Below the pieces are notes generated by a model. The model saw only the letters and a list, made by a program, of their open reading frames with translations. It was not told where the DNA came from and searched no databases. Shown in pieces: positions 18,942 to 27,942 of a DNA stretch of 63,575 bases. How positions within the stretch are numbered: position 1 is the stretch's first letter; every line of letters begins with the position of its first letter. This DNA comes from Bacteroidota bacterium. GTDB lineage: Bacteria; Bacteroidota; Bacteroidia; UKL13-3. The translations under genes and the position numbers were made by a program. The DNA lies in the NCBI GenBank assembly GCA_027491355.1, contig JAIXWI010000010.1, positions 1-63,575 on the forward strand, read 5' to 3'.

Positions 18942-19984
18942 TGGAACAAACGCTATTGGCATACCAATCCTCTTATGAAAATGGCTTGCTCATTTTAAAC
19001 GGCATTTTATTGCTGATTTTGGTGTTTCGCACCTATTTGGTTTTAAAAAACAAACAAACCCGTAGTTGGCTTTGGAATGGACAGGCGAGCAGTTTTGTTT
19101 TGTCAATTAAAATGATTTTTCTTCTTGCTCAGATTTGTATTTGGATAGCCATTCCACATTTATTTTTGTTTGTTTCCACCTTCAGAATATTTGTACATGA
19201 ATGGTTGAATCAATTGTTTATTTTTTTATGGTTAGCCATTGCAGCTCAAGAAATGGTGCTGTGTTTAACTTATTCAGACAAATTAAAAACTGAATTTGTA
19301 AAACGTATCTTGTTCTTTTTACTAAGTGTTTTCTGGTTTCTTGGATTTGGTCTCTCGTCTTTATTAGCAGAACGGATATGGTCAATTCCGTTAGCAGATC
19401 ATACCATTCAAATAGGATTTCCGGTTAAAGGTACTTGGCGCGTTATGCATGGGGGTGGCAGTATTACAACCAATGTACATGGCATTGACTCTTCAGAAGC
19501 ATATGCTTTAGATTTGATTCAAGTCAATGATGCAGGTTTATTTTTTGAAAATGGTGGCATGGCATTGACAGATGTCTTTGGATTCAAAGCTCCTATTTTC
19601 GCCCCAGTTTCTGGTAAAATTGTAAGCCTGATTGATTCACTGAACAACCAATCCGTATTACAACCACTTGATACTTTAAATCCCAATGGCAATCAATTGA
19701 CCATTTTAACCAATGATGGCTATTTGGTAAAATTTTCTCACATAGACAAATCATATGGAGGAATTCAATTGGGTAATGACGTGATAAAAGGCCAGCAAAT
19801 AGCCACGTGTGGAAGTTCAGGAAATACCCCTTGGCCTTTGTTACAGGTTCAAGTGAATCACTTACAAAACAAGGCTTCTGTTCCATTTCAATTTGAACAA
19901 GTGGCAATGAAGCGTTGGGGATTTTGGCAAATACCTGCAAATAGTTATTTAATGAGAAACGACTTTGTTAAACCCATCAACTAA
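18941..19984 (+). CDS. Membrane protein with degenerate M23 peptidase domain
   Basis: A 347-residue protein. The N-terminal half has about four hydrophobic segments. The second half has an M23 (LytM-like) fold: VHGIDSSEAYALDL carries the first His and Asp of the metal site, and VSGKIVSLIDS, HIDKSYGGIQLG and KGQQIATCGSSGNT follow the family order. Where active enzymes carry HxH (usually HLHFQV), this protein reads LLQVQV, so both final metal or catalytic histidines are absent. I infer a non-hydrolytic, perhaps regulatory or wall-binding protein. It overlaps the upstream peptidase stop by one base and is followed directly by another membrane protein, so an operon is likely. Confidence 0.65.
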   Translation: MEQTLLAYQSSYENGLLILNGILLLILVFRTYLVLKNKQTRSWLWNGQASSFVLSIKMIFLLAQICIWIAIPHLFLFVSTFRIFVHEWLNQLFIFLWLAIAAQEMVLCLTYSDKLKTEFVKRILFFLLSVFWFLGFGLSSLLAERIWSIPLADHTIQIGFPVKGTWRVMHGGGSITTNVHGIDSSEAYALDLIQVNDAGLFFENGGMALTDVFGFKAPIFAPVSGKIVSLIDSLNNQSVLQPLDTLNPNGNQLTILTNDGYLVKFSHIDKSYGGIQLGNDVIKGQQIATCGSSGNTPWPLLQVQVNHLQNKASVPFQFEQVAMKRWGFWQIPANSYLMRNDFVKPIN

Positions 19985-20875
19985 ATGCAATTCAAACTCA
20001 TTCAAGCATTGATTGGTCAGTTAGACCCACTTGCAATTGGAATTGCTGCCTTAAGTATACTCTTTCTTTATTTTGGATTGAAGAGTAAATTTATACGAAC
20101 TGCTAGTTTTCAGCAATATGCCATTTCAATATATGCCTTGTTTTTTTATCTGATAGGCTGTGTGGCTTTCATTGGCATGAATGCAGTTGCTCAATTCTTT
20201 TACCTAAGAGATTCATTTTATTTAGGATTGTATTGGCTGGTTCCATTTGCTGTTTTGTGTGCTTTTTGTGGTGTTTTATTGGGTTATATGGTACATCTTT
20301 TTGCTCAAAAAATTGCACCTGAATTTGAATTAAAACTAATCCATGCCAGTTTGTTCTTGTTAGTACCCCTTTTTTTATACCTCTTTTTGATTAAACCATA
20401 CAACGAAATGGTTCATTATGCTTTTGGACCCAATGTTAAAAAACAAGAGCCGATTGTTATCAATGAAAATGAATTCAAACAACTTGAAAGCATTCCCAAC
20501 CAGGTGTACACTCCAGCAATTCCAATAGAAATGAATGATAGCATAGGCATTTTTGTATCAGGTAAACAATTGAAATTCCAGGTCGTATCAAATGGTTTTT
20601 CATTTCAATATGCCATGATGCATGGTAACCCGAGTGCTATCTATTACCTTGAAAGTAAAGCTGCTCAATACCTTTGTTTGTTGATCATTCATAGCACACT
20701 AGATGCCATAGCAGAACTTTGGGTCATAGACAGAACAGGAATGCTTGTTTACCGAAAATCATATACCAGCAGACCCAATCTACTTCAAATTGGTGCAGAC
20801 GGCAATACATTGTTGCTGAGTAAACAAATTGGAACACAATACCCTAAAAACATTGAGGCTTTAAATTTAAACTAA
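19985..20875 (+). CDS. Membrane protein of unknown function
   Basis: A 296-residue protein I do not recognise. About four membrane segments lie in residues 1-140 (for example LAIGIAALSILFLYFGL and LIHASLFLLVPLFLYLFLI). They are followed by a soluble, probably extracytoplasmic domain of about 150 residues with LWVIDRTGMLVYRKSY, which could be a small beta-propeller-like fold. It starts on the base after the upstream stop, so translation is coupled to the M23-like gene. Its stop shares bases with the nth stop (CTAA). Confidence 0.6.
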   Translation: MQFKLIQALIGQLDPLAIGIAALSILFLYFGLKSKFIRTASFQQYAISIYALFFYLIGCVAFIGMNAVAQFFYLRDSFYLGLYWLVPFAVLCAFCGVLLGYMVHLFAQKIAPEFELKLIHASLFLLVPLFLYLFLIKPYNEMVHYAFGPNVKKQEPIVINENEFKQLESIPNQVYTPAIPIEMNDSIGIFVSGKQLKFQVVSNGFSFQYAMMHGNPSAIYYLESKAAQYLCLLIIHSTLDAIAELWVIDRTGMLVYRKSYTSRPNLLQIGADGNTLLLSKQIGTQYPKNIEALNLN

Positions 20876-21516
20876 GCTTTTTGCTGCTTTTTGAAATAAT
20901 TACAATACAACTGAATCCCACAGGCTTGACAATTGGGTTGTCGTGCCATGCAAACATACCTACCATGTAATATCAACCAATGATGTGCAGTTGCAATGTG
21001 TTCGGTTGGAATGTATTTTACCAATTGTTGTTCAACAGCCAAAGGAGTTTTGGCATTTTTGGTCAGACCAATTCGGTTACTTACTCTAAAAACATGGGTA
21101 TCTACTGCCATTGCAGGTTGATCATACACAACACTCACAATCACATTGGCTGTTTTACGTCCCACACCAGGTAATTTAATTAAGTCATTGATTTGACTTG
21201 GAACTACTGAGTTAAAATCATGTACCAACATATTGGCCATACCAATTAAGTGTTTGGTTTTGTTATTCGGATAACTGATGGTTTGTATATAAGGAAAAAG
21301 GGTTTCAAAATTGGTTTGAGCTAATTTTTCAGGACTTGGAAAATCTCTGAAAATAGCTGGAGTAACCATATTTACACGTTTATCAGTACACTGGGCCGAC
21401 AAAATAACCGCAACCAACAATTCAAAAGGATTGGAATAGCTCAATTCTGTTTGGGCCTCGGGTTGGTGTTTCAAGAAATAACTGATTACCTGTTCGTACT
21501 TTTCCTTTATTTTCAT
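20872..21516 (-). CDS. nth: Endonuclease III (base-excision DNA glycosylase)
   Basis: Removes oxidised pyrimidines and cuts abasic sites. The helix-hairpin-helix LPGVGRKTAN carries the catalytic Lys (about 121) and AVDTHVFRVSNR carries the Asp (about 139). A complete 4Fe-4S loop follows: Cys at about 189, 196, 199 and 205, spacing C-x6-C-x2-C-x5-C. I start at the ATG at 21516 (214 residues) rather than the TTG one codon upstream. The -7 element TAAATTTG ends 4 bases before this ATG. Confidence 0.96.
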   Translation of the reverse strand: MKIKEKYEQVISYFLKHQPEAQTELSYSNPFELLVAVILSAQCTDKRVNMVTPAIFRDFPSPEKLAQTNFETLFPYIQTISYPNNKTKHLIGMANMLVHDFNSVVPSQINDLIKLPGVGRKTANVIVSVVYDQPAMAVDTHVFRVSNRIGLTKNAKTPLAVEQQLVKYIPTEHIATAHHWLILHGRYVCMARQPNCQACGIQLYCNYFKKQQKA

Positions 21517-21520
21517 CAAT

Positions 21521-21551
21521 CAAATTTAGTTGCAATCCAGTAACTTGCCAA
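21521..21551 (-). promoter_or_regulatory. Promoter of nth, close to the start codon
   Basis: Minus-strand TTG (21551-21549), 20-base spacer, TAAATTTG (21528-21521), then 4 bases to the ATG. Transcription should begin at the start codon itself, predicting a leaderless mRNA. Confidence 0.6.
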
Positions 21552-21568
21552 CAATAAAATTGAAAGAA

Positions 21569-22081
21569 ATGTACCGGTTACCCCTTCTATTATTGCTATT
21601 TTTTGGCCTCTCAAGATGTTTGATTTTTGCCCAAGAAAGTGGCATCAAACCCGCAAGCATTTCCACAATTTGGTATTCAAATAAAACCATCCATTTGCAG
21701 CCAAAACAGGGACAGTTGCAGCCTTATCAGCTCCAAAGAGGAAACAATTGGGTATTTCAATACACCTATAAAGCTGCAGACATTGTTGAAATTGCAGATG
21801 ATGAGTTTTCAGAAACAATTGTTTTAGCAATCAAACCAACCAAACTAAAAAAAATAAATCAGAAAATTTCTGCAACCAAAAACACCGTCATTTATTTGAA
21901 ATCCTGTTTTTGCAGAGATGCTGGCCCAGTATCTGTTCTCAAAGGAAAAATAAAAGGATATCAATTAGATGAGCAAACTTGGCACTTAGAAATAACATTA
22001 AAAATGCCAACAGTTAACCAAATACAGCCAGCACAAAAGTTCAAAAAAATTAAAGGAGATTTTAAGTTACAAGTTCAATAA
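21569..22081 (+). CDS. Exported protein of unknown function
   Basis: A 170-residue protein with a signal peptide (MYRLPLLLLLFFGLSRCLIFAQ). The ATG at 21569 is chosen because the 13 upstream in-frame codons precede the signal peptide and would start at TTG. The mature part is basic and beta-rich with a CFCRDAGPVSVLKGKIKGY stretch that looks like a small barrel; no family is recognised. It is 2 bases from the GNAT gene and probably co-transcribed. A TAACTTGC element lies at 21541-21548. Confidence 0.6.
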   Translation: MYRLPLLLLLFFGLSRCLIFAQESGIKPASISTIWYSNKTIHLQPKQGQLQPYQLQRGNNWVFQYTYKAADIVEIADDEFSETIVLAIKPTKLKKINQKISATKNTVIYLKSCFCRDAGPVSVLKGKIKGYQLDEQTWHLEITLKMPTVNQIQPAQKFKKIKGDFKLQVQ

Positions 22082-22083
22082 AA

Positions 22084-22575
22084 ATGCAAAATCAATTTTA
22101 CATTAGAGATGGAGTATTATCCGATGCTCCAATCATTTTAGCTTTTATTCATGGAATAGCTGAATTTGAACAATTGAGTCATGAAGTTCAAGCAAGCATA
22201 AATACCATAGAAGCACATTTTTTTGGCGAAACACCATATGTAAAATGTTTATTAGCTTTTGAAAATGATATTGCTGTTGGCTTTGCATTGTATTATTTGA
22301 ACTATTCTAGCTTTGTGGCCAAACCAGGATTGTACCTAGAAGATTTATACATCGTTCCAACTCACAGACACAAGGGATATGGCAAACAATTGATGCAACA
22401 ATTGATAGCAAAAGCAAACCAATTGAAATGCGGAAGAATGGAATGGAATGTGTTAAAATGGAATCAAAAAGCCATTGATTGGTACGAGAAACTCGGCGCT
22501 CAAGCATTATCAGAATGGACCACTTACCGATTGAATGAAAAAGACTTAAAAACGTTGAATGATGAGGGCAATTAA
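22084..22575 (+). CDS. GNAT acetyltransferase, diamine/spermidine-type
   Basis: A 163-residue N-acetyltransferase. The acetyl-CoA loop is in HRHKGYGKQLMQQL. The surrounding LYLEDLYIVP and VLKWNQKAIDWYEKLGA closely resemble the polyamine N1-acetyltransferase (SSAT) branch of GNAT enzymes, so the substrate may be a diamine or polyamine. That assignment rests on motif memory only. The stop shares the bases TTAA with the stop of the convergent MFS gene. Confidence 0.8.
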   Translation: MQNQFYIRDGVLSDAPIILAFIHGIAEFEQLSHEVQASINTIEAHFFGETPYVKCLLAFENDIAVGFALYYLNYSSFVAKPGLYLEDLYIVPTHRHKGYGKQLMQQLIAKANQLKCGRMEWNVLKWNQKAIDWYEKLGAQALSEWTTYRLNEKDLKTLNDEGN

Positions 22576-23792
22576 TCTAATTCTATATAGTTTAAGTCTT
22601 TACTAAAACTTTCTTGCACATAACTAATAGCAAGCCACGCAATTAAAATACATACCAACCCTACAATCATGGCAGCATGGTTGATGGCTATGCTTTGAGA
22701 GAGATAAGTATAGCTCAAGGTAATTGGAACCACTGCACCTCTTACAAAATTCGGGACAGTATTGGCAACCGTTGATCGGATATTGGTACCAAACTGTTCG
22801 GCGGCTATGGTAACAAACAAAGCCCAATAACCTGTTGCAAAACCCAATAAGTATGCCATGAACTTAAAATAAAATAAGCTCACATGAGTATTGTACAAGA
22901 AAACGACAAACAAAACCAAAGATAAAATCAAGTAAAGTTTTACAACTTTCTTTCTACTTTTTAAATACTGACTCAATAAACCACTGAGTAAATCACCTGA
23001 TGACAATCCTAAATAGGCAAACATGACTGCATCTGCAACCAATAGTCCGGGTGTTTGATAGAAATCAGCAAACCTGTTCGATAAATTCACCAATACCCCT
23101 ATGGTGAACCAAATAGGTAAGCCAATACCAATACAAGCCAAATATTTGAGCGCATTCTCTTTTTTGATTAACAATTTTATGCTTCCTTTTTTAACTGAAG
23201 TATTTGCTTTTAAACTCTGGTACATGCCACTTTCAAAAGCGCTTGCTCTTAAAAAAAGTAAAGCCAAACCCAATACCCCGCCAACTATGTATGTTGCCTG
23301 CCATGAAAACATTTTACCAACTACTCCTGCTAAAACAGCACCTAAGGCACCAAATGTTACAATAATGAGTGTTCCATAACCCCTCTTTTCTTTCTCCATA
23401 TTTTCAGCCACCAAGGTTATGCCCGCTCCTAATTCACCTGCCAATCCTATTCCTGCAATAAAACGTGCAATGCCGTATTGAAATATATCCACTACAAAAG
23501 CATTGGCAATATTGGCAACAGAGTATAAAAAAATAGACCCAAATAACACAGCCACCCTACCCTTTTTATCGCCTATGATTCCCCAAATCAAACCACCAAT
23601 TAACATGCCTGTCATTTGAAGATTAAACAATAAAATTTCATGGCTTTTGAGTGTTTCCCCATCAGCTCCTAGTGCTACAAGACTTGAATTCTTAACCACA
23701 TTGAACACAATCAAATCATAGATATCTACAAAATAACCCAATGCAGCAATGGTCACCAACCAGAAGTTCTTATGTTGAAGGAGTTGTTTCAT
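22572..23792 (-). CDS. MFS transporter, metabolite:proton symporter type
   Basis: A 406-residue inner-membrane protein with about 12 hydrophobic segments. The opening LVTIAALGYFVDIYDLIVFNV and the loop GDKKGRVAVLFGS match the sugar/metabolite-proton symporter branch of the major facilitator superfamily. The substrate is unknown. It lies 4 bases downstream of msrC on the same strand, so the two may be co-transcribed. Confidence 0.82.
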   Translation of the reverse strand: MKQLLQHKNFWLVTIAALGYFVDIYDLIVFNVVKNSSLVALGADGETLKSHEILLFNLQMTGMLIGGLIWGIIGDKKGRVAVLFGSIFLYSVANIANAFVVDIFQYGIARFIAGIGLAGELGAGITLVAENMEKEKRGYGTLIIVTFGALGAVLAGVVGKMFSWQATYIVGGVLGLALLFLRASAFESGMYQSLKANTSVKKGSIKLLIKKENALKYLACIGIGLPIWFTIGVLVNLSNRFADFYQTPGLLVADAVMFAYLGLSSGDLLSGLLSQYLKSRKKVVKLYLILSLVLFVVFLYNTHVSLFYFKFMAYLLGFATGYWALFVTIAAEQFGTNIRSTVANTVPNFVRGAVVPITLSYTYLSQSIAINHAAMIVGLVCILIAWLAISYVQESFSKDLNYIELD

Positions 23793-23796
23793 TTGT

Positions 23797-24300
23797 TTAA
23801 AAATTTGATAGCCTTTTCAATTGTTCTAAATGTGGAGTCAACAAGGTCAGTAATTTTTGTAAGCCCTCCAAATCATCTTGGTTAAAATCGTTGATTAAAT
23901 TGCTATCAATGTCTAATACTGCTATTACATTTTCTTGGTAACAAAGAGGCAATACAATTTCCGACAATGAGGCTTCACTACATGCAATATGCCCAGGAAA
24001 TTGATGTACATCGGGCACTATAACTGGTTGTTGGGTTTGCCATACATGTCCACAAACACCTTTTCCAAATGCAATTCTGGTACAAGCAACTGGACCTTGA
24101 AATGGCCCCAAAACCAATTGGTCGTTTTTTACAATATAAAAGCCAATCCACCACCAATTGAATTCCTGTTTTAAGGCACTACAAAAGTTGGCCAGATTGG
24201 CTATGATATCTGTTTCATTGGCCAGCAATGCTTGCATACCCTGATACAGATGCTTGTATTTTTCTATTTTGGTTGCTTGGAGTGAACCGAGCTGATGCAT
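23797..24300 (-). CDS. msrC: Free methionine-(R)-sulfoxide reductase (GAF)
   Basis: Reduces free Met-R-sulfoxide as part of oxidative stress repair. A 167-residue single GAF domain. All three family cysteines are present: VACTRI (Cys73), GVCGH (Cys83) and HIACSEAS (Cys107), with the same 10 and 24 residue spacing as E. coli fRMsr. LVLGPFQGPVACTRI and VIVPDVHQFPGHIAC are near-signature sequences. It is adjacent to a small lipoprotein gene (1 base) and the MFS gene. Confidence 0.93.
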   Translation of the reverse strand: MHQLGSLQATKIEKYKHLYQGMQALLANETDIIANLANFCSALKQEFNWWWIGFYIVKNDQLVLGPFQGPVACTRIAFGKGVCGHVWQTQQPVIVPDVHQFPGHIACSEASLSEIVLPLCYQENVIAVLDIDSNLINDFNQDDLEGLQKLLTLLTPHLEQLKRLSNF

Positions 24301-24301
24301 A

Positions 24302-24511
24302 TTACTTAACTGCAGCAGAATCTATGACAGCAGAAGTACTGTCTGAGTTGCTCTCTTCACCAGCAGTTACATTTGCTCTGTTAATTGAGTAACCAGATTC
24401 GTCTGATTTGTATTTTTCGTTGTCTTTCAAGGTATTTTGTGCTTCCTCTGTTCCATAATGACAAGCAGAAAGTGTACCTGCTAATGCTAAAATTGCAACT
24501 ATTTTTTTCAT
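24302..24511 (-). CDS. Small lipoprotein
   Basis: A 69-residue protein with a clear lipoprotein signal, LAGTLSACHYG (Cys17). The mature part is short, hydrophilic and rich in Ser, Glu and Asp, and appears unstructured. Function is unknown. It is directly upstream of msrC with one base between them. A TATATTCG element (24538-24531) lies about 20 bases before the start. Confidence 0.7.
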   Translation of the reverse strand: MKKIVAILALAGTLSACHYGTEEAQNTLKDNEKYKSDESGYSINRANVTAGEESNSDSTSAVIDSAAVK

Positions 24512-24555
24512 GTTTTTTTATTTGCGTTTACGAATATATTAAAATTATAAGAGAG

Positions 24556-25488
24556 TTATTTAAGTTCAAAATCGGATTCACCAATTTTGAATCCTTCACA
24601 GAATATTTCAGCCTTATACTTTCCTTTAAACAATGGTGTACCAGCATTCCAATACACAGCTACTTGTTGCGCTACTTGATTGAATTCAATAGTCTTTTTG
24701 GTACTATACAAAGACTCCTCATTTTGGTATAAGAATGTACCTGAACCTGCAGATTGGTTGTAAACTGTAGCACCGTCTGGTCCAACAATTTTTAAATAAA
24801 TGTCTTTGTTGCCTTTGTCAGATACAAAATTCTCAGCAATGGTAAAGCTTACTTTAATTTGCTCTGTTTGTGTAGCTTTTTGTGTTTCTTTTTCTTTGCC
24901 ATTGCTCCTGAGCTTGATACCTGTTACCAACACATTTTGAGTAATCAGCTTTGCGCCAATTGCTACCTTGTTACTCAACCTGGCATTGTCCATACTGAGG
25001 TCTTCGTATTTTCTTTTTTGTTTGCCAATATCAGTTTTCAAGGTTTCATTTTCTTTGTTCAAACCTACAATTACAGTATTCAAAGAGTCTATTTGACCTA
25101 AGTATTTTCTTTTGTAGTAACGTAATAAATCCAGTTCATCTTTGGCTTTTTCAAGTTCTTCTTTAGTGACCTTCCCTGCCCTCAGTAGGGTTTGAATACG
25201 TTTGGCAAATTGTTGTAAAGAATCGTTCTTTTGACCAAGAAACTGATCCAATTGGGCATTTCTACCCTTGAATTGGTCTAATTCCAAAGCAGTTTGTTTG
25301 AGCAAAGTATCTAATTCCATTCTGGTAGAATCTGAAGAAACCAAACGTTCTTCGGTTACTAATAACTTTTTATCTGTTTGGAAATAGTTCATGACAAAAA
25401 ATCCAAGCAGCAAAAGCGTTAGTATATTGGTAACAATCAAAAAAATGATGATTGTTCTACATTTTTTACAGTTATCTTTCTGTTCCAT
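24556..25488 (-). CDS. Single-pass membrane coiled-coil protein
   Basis: A 310-residue protein of unknown function. The N-terminus MEQKDNCKKCRT is cytoplasmic with a CxxC pair. One membrane helix follows (IIIFLIVTNILTLLLLGFF), then a long coiled coil (about residues 45-180) and a C-terminal beta-rich domain (about 185-310) starting near VLVTGIKLRSNGK. I start at the ATG at 25488 because TATTTTTG ends 4 bases upstream; the longer reading adds 27 residues lacking family features. Its layout resembles envelope scaffold proteins, but no family is recognised. Confidence 0.65.
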   Translation of the reverse strand: MEQKDNCKKCRTIIIFLIVTNILTLLLLGFFVMNYFQTDKKLLVTEERLVSSDSTRMELDTLLKQTALELDQFKGRNAQLDQFLGQKNDSLQQFAKRIQTLLRAGKVTKEELEKAKDELDLLRYYKRKYLGQIDSLNTVIVGLNKENETLKTDIGKQKRKYEDLSMDNARLSNKVAIGAKLITQNVLVTGIKLRSNGKEKETQKATQTEQIKVSFTIAENFVSDKGNKDIYLKIVGPDGATVYNQSAGSGTFLYQNEESLYSTKKTIEFNQVAQQVAVYWNAGTPLFKGKYKAEIFCEGFKIGESDFELK

Positions 25489-25492
25489 ACCG

Positions 25493-25500
25493 CAAAAATA
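25493..25500 (-). promoter_or_regulatory. -7 element just before the coiled-coil protein gene
   Basis: TATTTTTG (perfect TAnnTTTG) ends 4 bases before the ATG at 25488, predicting a leaderless message. No TTTG at the usual distance upstream. Confidence 0.5.
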
Positions 25501-25626
25501 AGTTTTAACGCTGTAAAATAAATTCCTGTTTTCCACCAATGTGGAGAGTTCAAAAAAATATTGATTCAAAAGTTCGTTACAATGCAGTTGAATTCTTTAT
25601 AATTGTTCAGTTGATATTTAAATTAC

Positions 25627-26169
25627 ATGCAGGTACAAACGCTATTCATAGAAGGTCCGTTGGTCATACAACCTACTATTTTCAAAGATACTCGAGGATA
25701 TTTTTATGAAAGTTACAACGAAAACAACTTTCATAAAATTGGCATAAAACACCATTTTGTACAAGACAATCAAAGTTGTTCTCAAAAAGGGACAATCAGG
25801 GGTTTACACTTTCAAGCGCCACCCTTTGATCAGGGTAAATTGGTAAGGGTGGTTCGTGGTGCAGTCATAGATGTAATTGTTGACATCCGAAAAAATTCAG
25901 CAACATACGGAAAACATTACAGTATTGAATTGAACGAGGACAACCATACGCAATTTTGGATACCTCCAGGATTTGCACATGGTTTTGAAACCTTGTCAGA
26001 CAATACCCTATTTTTGTATAAATGTACCAATCTATATGACAAATCAAGTGAAGGTGGATTGCTATGGAACGACCCTGAAATTGGTATCAAATGGCAAGCT
26101 CAACAGCCAATTATCTCAGAAAAAGATTCCCAATTACCTTTGCTCAAAAATTTAAGCAGTCCTTTTTAA
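25627..26169 (+). CDS. rfbC: dTDP-4-dehydrorhamnose 3,5-epimerase
   Basis: Cupin epimerase of the dTDP-L-rhamnose pathway, which supplies surface polysaccharide. Motifs: DTRGYFYESYNENNF, FVQDNQSCSQKGTIRGLHFQ (with the catalytic His), and WIPPGFAHGFETLS. The late Tyr in CTNLYD fits the acid catalyst. At 180 residues it is normal length. The other rhamnose genes (rfbA, rfbB, rfbD) are not here. Tryptophan dioxygenase follows 9 bases later. Confidence 0.93.
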   Translation: MQVQTLFIEGPLVIQPTIFKDTRGYFYESYNENNFHKIGIKHHFVQDNQSCSQKGTIRGLHFQAPPFDQGKLVRVVRGAVIDVIVDIRKNSATYGKHYSIELNEDNHTQFWIPPGFAHGFETLSDNTLFLYKCTNLYDKSSEGGLLWNDPEIGIKWQAQQPIISEKDSQLPLLKNLSSPF

Positions 26170-26178
26170 AATTTAATT

Positions 26179-27120
26179 ATGCATACCAATCCAATAGATG
26201 ATACAGTTTTAGATTTGATAACCAAAATCAAAGCTAAATATGAAAAAAACGGTCAGGATTTTAAAGCTTACCTTGAAGGCTTGTTGTACCAAGAATATAC
26301 CAATTACTGGGATTACATTCAGGTTGATACATTATTGAGTTTACAAAAACCCAAAACAGATATTCCTGATGAACTTATTTTTATCATGTACCATCAAATA
26401 ACTGAATTGTATTTCAAGTTAACTATCCATGAAATCAATCAGTTACAAGCATTGAAAGGTAAATTAACCGCTCAATTTTTCATTGAACGCTTGAACCGCA
26501 TGAATGCCTACTTTAAAAACCTCACCCAATCTTTTGAGATAATGATTCAGGGCATGGAACCTGAGCAATTCTTGAAATTCAGGATGAGTTTATTACCTGC
26601 CAGTGGATTCCAATCGGCACAATACCGTTTAATTGAAATCAGCGCCACCCCCATTTGTAATTTGGTCCATAAAGACAGACGAGAGGCTTTTACCAACAAA
26701 TCAGTTGCCGAACAATTGGAAGCCATTTATTGGAAATCTGGTGCAACAGAATTGGAAACAGGAAAAAAAACATTGACCTTGACCCAATTTGAAGCCAAGT
26801 ATGCCGATGAATTTCTGATTCATGCACAATCAAACGAATCTAAAAATTTATGGATGTTGTACAAGGCTATGCCTATAGAAGATCAAGAAAAAGTAGCATT
26901 AAAAACAGCGCTCAAGGCATTTGATAAAGCTGTTAACATTGATTGGCCATTGGTACATTACAAATCGGCAGTGAGGTATTTACAAAAAAATCAAACCGAT
27001 GTGGCTGCCACTGGCGGAACCAATTGGCAGAAATATTTGCCTCCGCGTTTTCAATTCAGAATTTTTTACCCTGAATTGTACAGTCAAGAAGAAATCAATA
27101 CCTGGGGAACTAATCACTAA
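26179..27120 (+). CDS. kynA: Tryptophan 2,3-dioxygenase
   Basis: Haem enzyme that opens the indole ring of tryptophan to N-formylkynurenine, the first step of the kynurenine route. Motifs: ELIFIMYHQITELYFKLTIH (distal His), MSLLPASGFQSAQYRLIEI (substrate and haem contacts), and VHYKSAVRYL followed by AATGGTNWQKYLPP (proximal His and the TGGT loop). Length 313. It is 9 bases from rfbC and 3 bases from the next small gene, so a four-gene transcript is likely. Confidence 0.9.
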   Translation: MHTNPIDDTVLDLITKIKAKYEKNGQDFKAYLEGLLYQEYTNYWDYIQVDTLLSLQKPKTDIPDELIFIMYHQITELYFKLTIHEINQLQALKGKLTAQFFIERLNRMNAYFKNLTQSFEIMIQGMEPEQFLKFRMSLLPASGFQSAQYRLIEISATPICNLVHKDRREAFTNKSVAEQLEAIYWKSGATELETGKKTLTLTQFEAKYADEFLIHAQSNESKNLWMLYKAMPIEDQEKVALKTALKAFDKAVNIDWPLVHYKSAVRYLQKNQTDVAATGGTNWQKYLPPRFQFRIFYPELYSQEEINTWGTNH

Positions 27121-27123
27121 TAA

Positions 27124-27504
27124 ATGAACAAAAGCAATGCATTTAAACTGCTGTTCGCATTAATAGCTCTTGCATTCAACGCAAAGAACTTATCGGCACA
27201 AGTAATCAGTGAAAACGGACTGGGTAAAACATTTTATGACCCTGAAAAGAAACAAGTAAAAGAAATTTACCACTATATTTTGGAATATACTTTTGCAGGT
27301 AGCGCTTTAACAGATCAAGATAAAAAATACGAAAAATCAGAAGCCATTAAAAATGGTCCTTATACATGCTATCACCCCAATGGTAAACTCAAACAAAGTG
27401 GTTATTACAACCGCAATAACAAAGACAGTATCTGGAAATACTACAATACCAAAGGGCAGTTAATTAAAACTGAAACCTACAGAAACACTCAATTGGTTCA
27501 ATAA
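27124..27504 (+). CDS. Exported MORN-like repeat protein
   Basis: A 126-residue protein with a signal peptide ending in LSAQ. The C-terminal half has two units of the toxin-antitoxin YwqK/MORN type: GPYTCYHPNGKLKQSGYY and SIWKYYNTKGQLIKTETY. These units often occur in secreted Bacteroidota proteins and bind nothing known here. It is 3 bases downstream of the tryptophan dioxygenase gene. Confidence 0.65.
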   Translation: MNKSNAFKLLFALIALAFNAKNLSAQVISENGLGKTFYDPEKKQVKEIYHYILEYTFAGSALTDQDKKYEKSEAIKNGPYTCYHPNGKLKQSGYYNRNNKDSIWKYYNTKGQLIKTETYRNTQLVQ

Positions 27505-27516
27505 TTACAACACCCA

Positions 27517-27942
27517 ATGAAAAGGTATTTAAGCCATTTATTCTTCATGATTGCATTTTGGGGTTCCCAACAATTGTATGCCCAAATAAAAGTCAACTTA
27601 GAGGTTGGCAAAACCATCCACATTGCCCCTTGTAAAAATAAGCGTACAAACTTCAAAGGGATTGATGTGTATGCACGCACCACACCCTATGCTAAAAACG
27701 ACATCGATTTAAAAACAGGAGACGGATTGGTTGCAGCTTTCTTTAATAAAAATGCCAGTATTGATGCCAAAAGGTTACCTTGTTCAATGGGTGGCAAACG
27801 TTATAAAATTGCAGCCCTTCAAGAATATGAAACAGAACATGGCATTAAGAAGATTGTCATCTGTTATACCAATTACGATTTAACATTGATTTGGATTGAC
27901 TTGGATGAGGCCATCAAGGCCAATGAGATTCTCTGGAAATAA
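27517..27942 (+). CDS. Exported protein of unknown function
   Basis: A 141-residue protein with a signal peptide (ending QLYAQ). Two cysteines (in IAPCKNKR and LPCSMGG) could form a disulfide. No family is recognised. It is probably the last gene of the rfbC transcript. Its stop directly abuts the corA stop with no base between, leaving no room for a terminator. Confidence 0.6.
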   Translation: MKRYLSHLFFMIAFWGSQQLYAQIKVNLEVGKTIHIAPCKNKRTNFKGIDVYARTTPYAKNDIDLKTGDGLVAAFFNKNASIDAKRLPCSMGGKRYKIAALQEYETEHGIKKIVICYTNYDLTLIWIDLDEAIKANEILWK

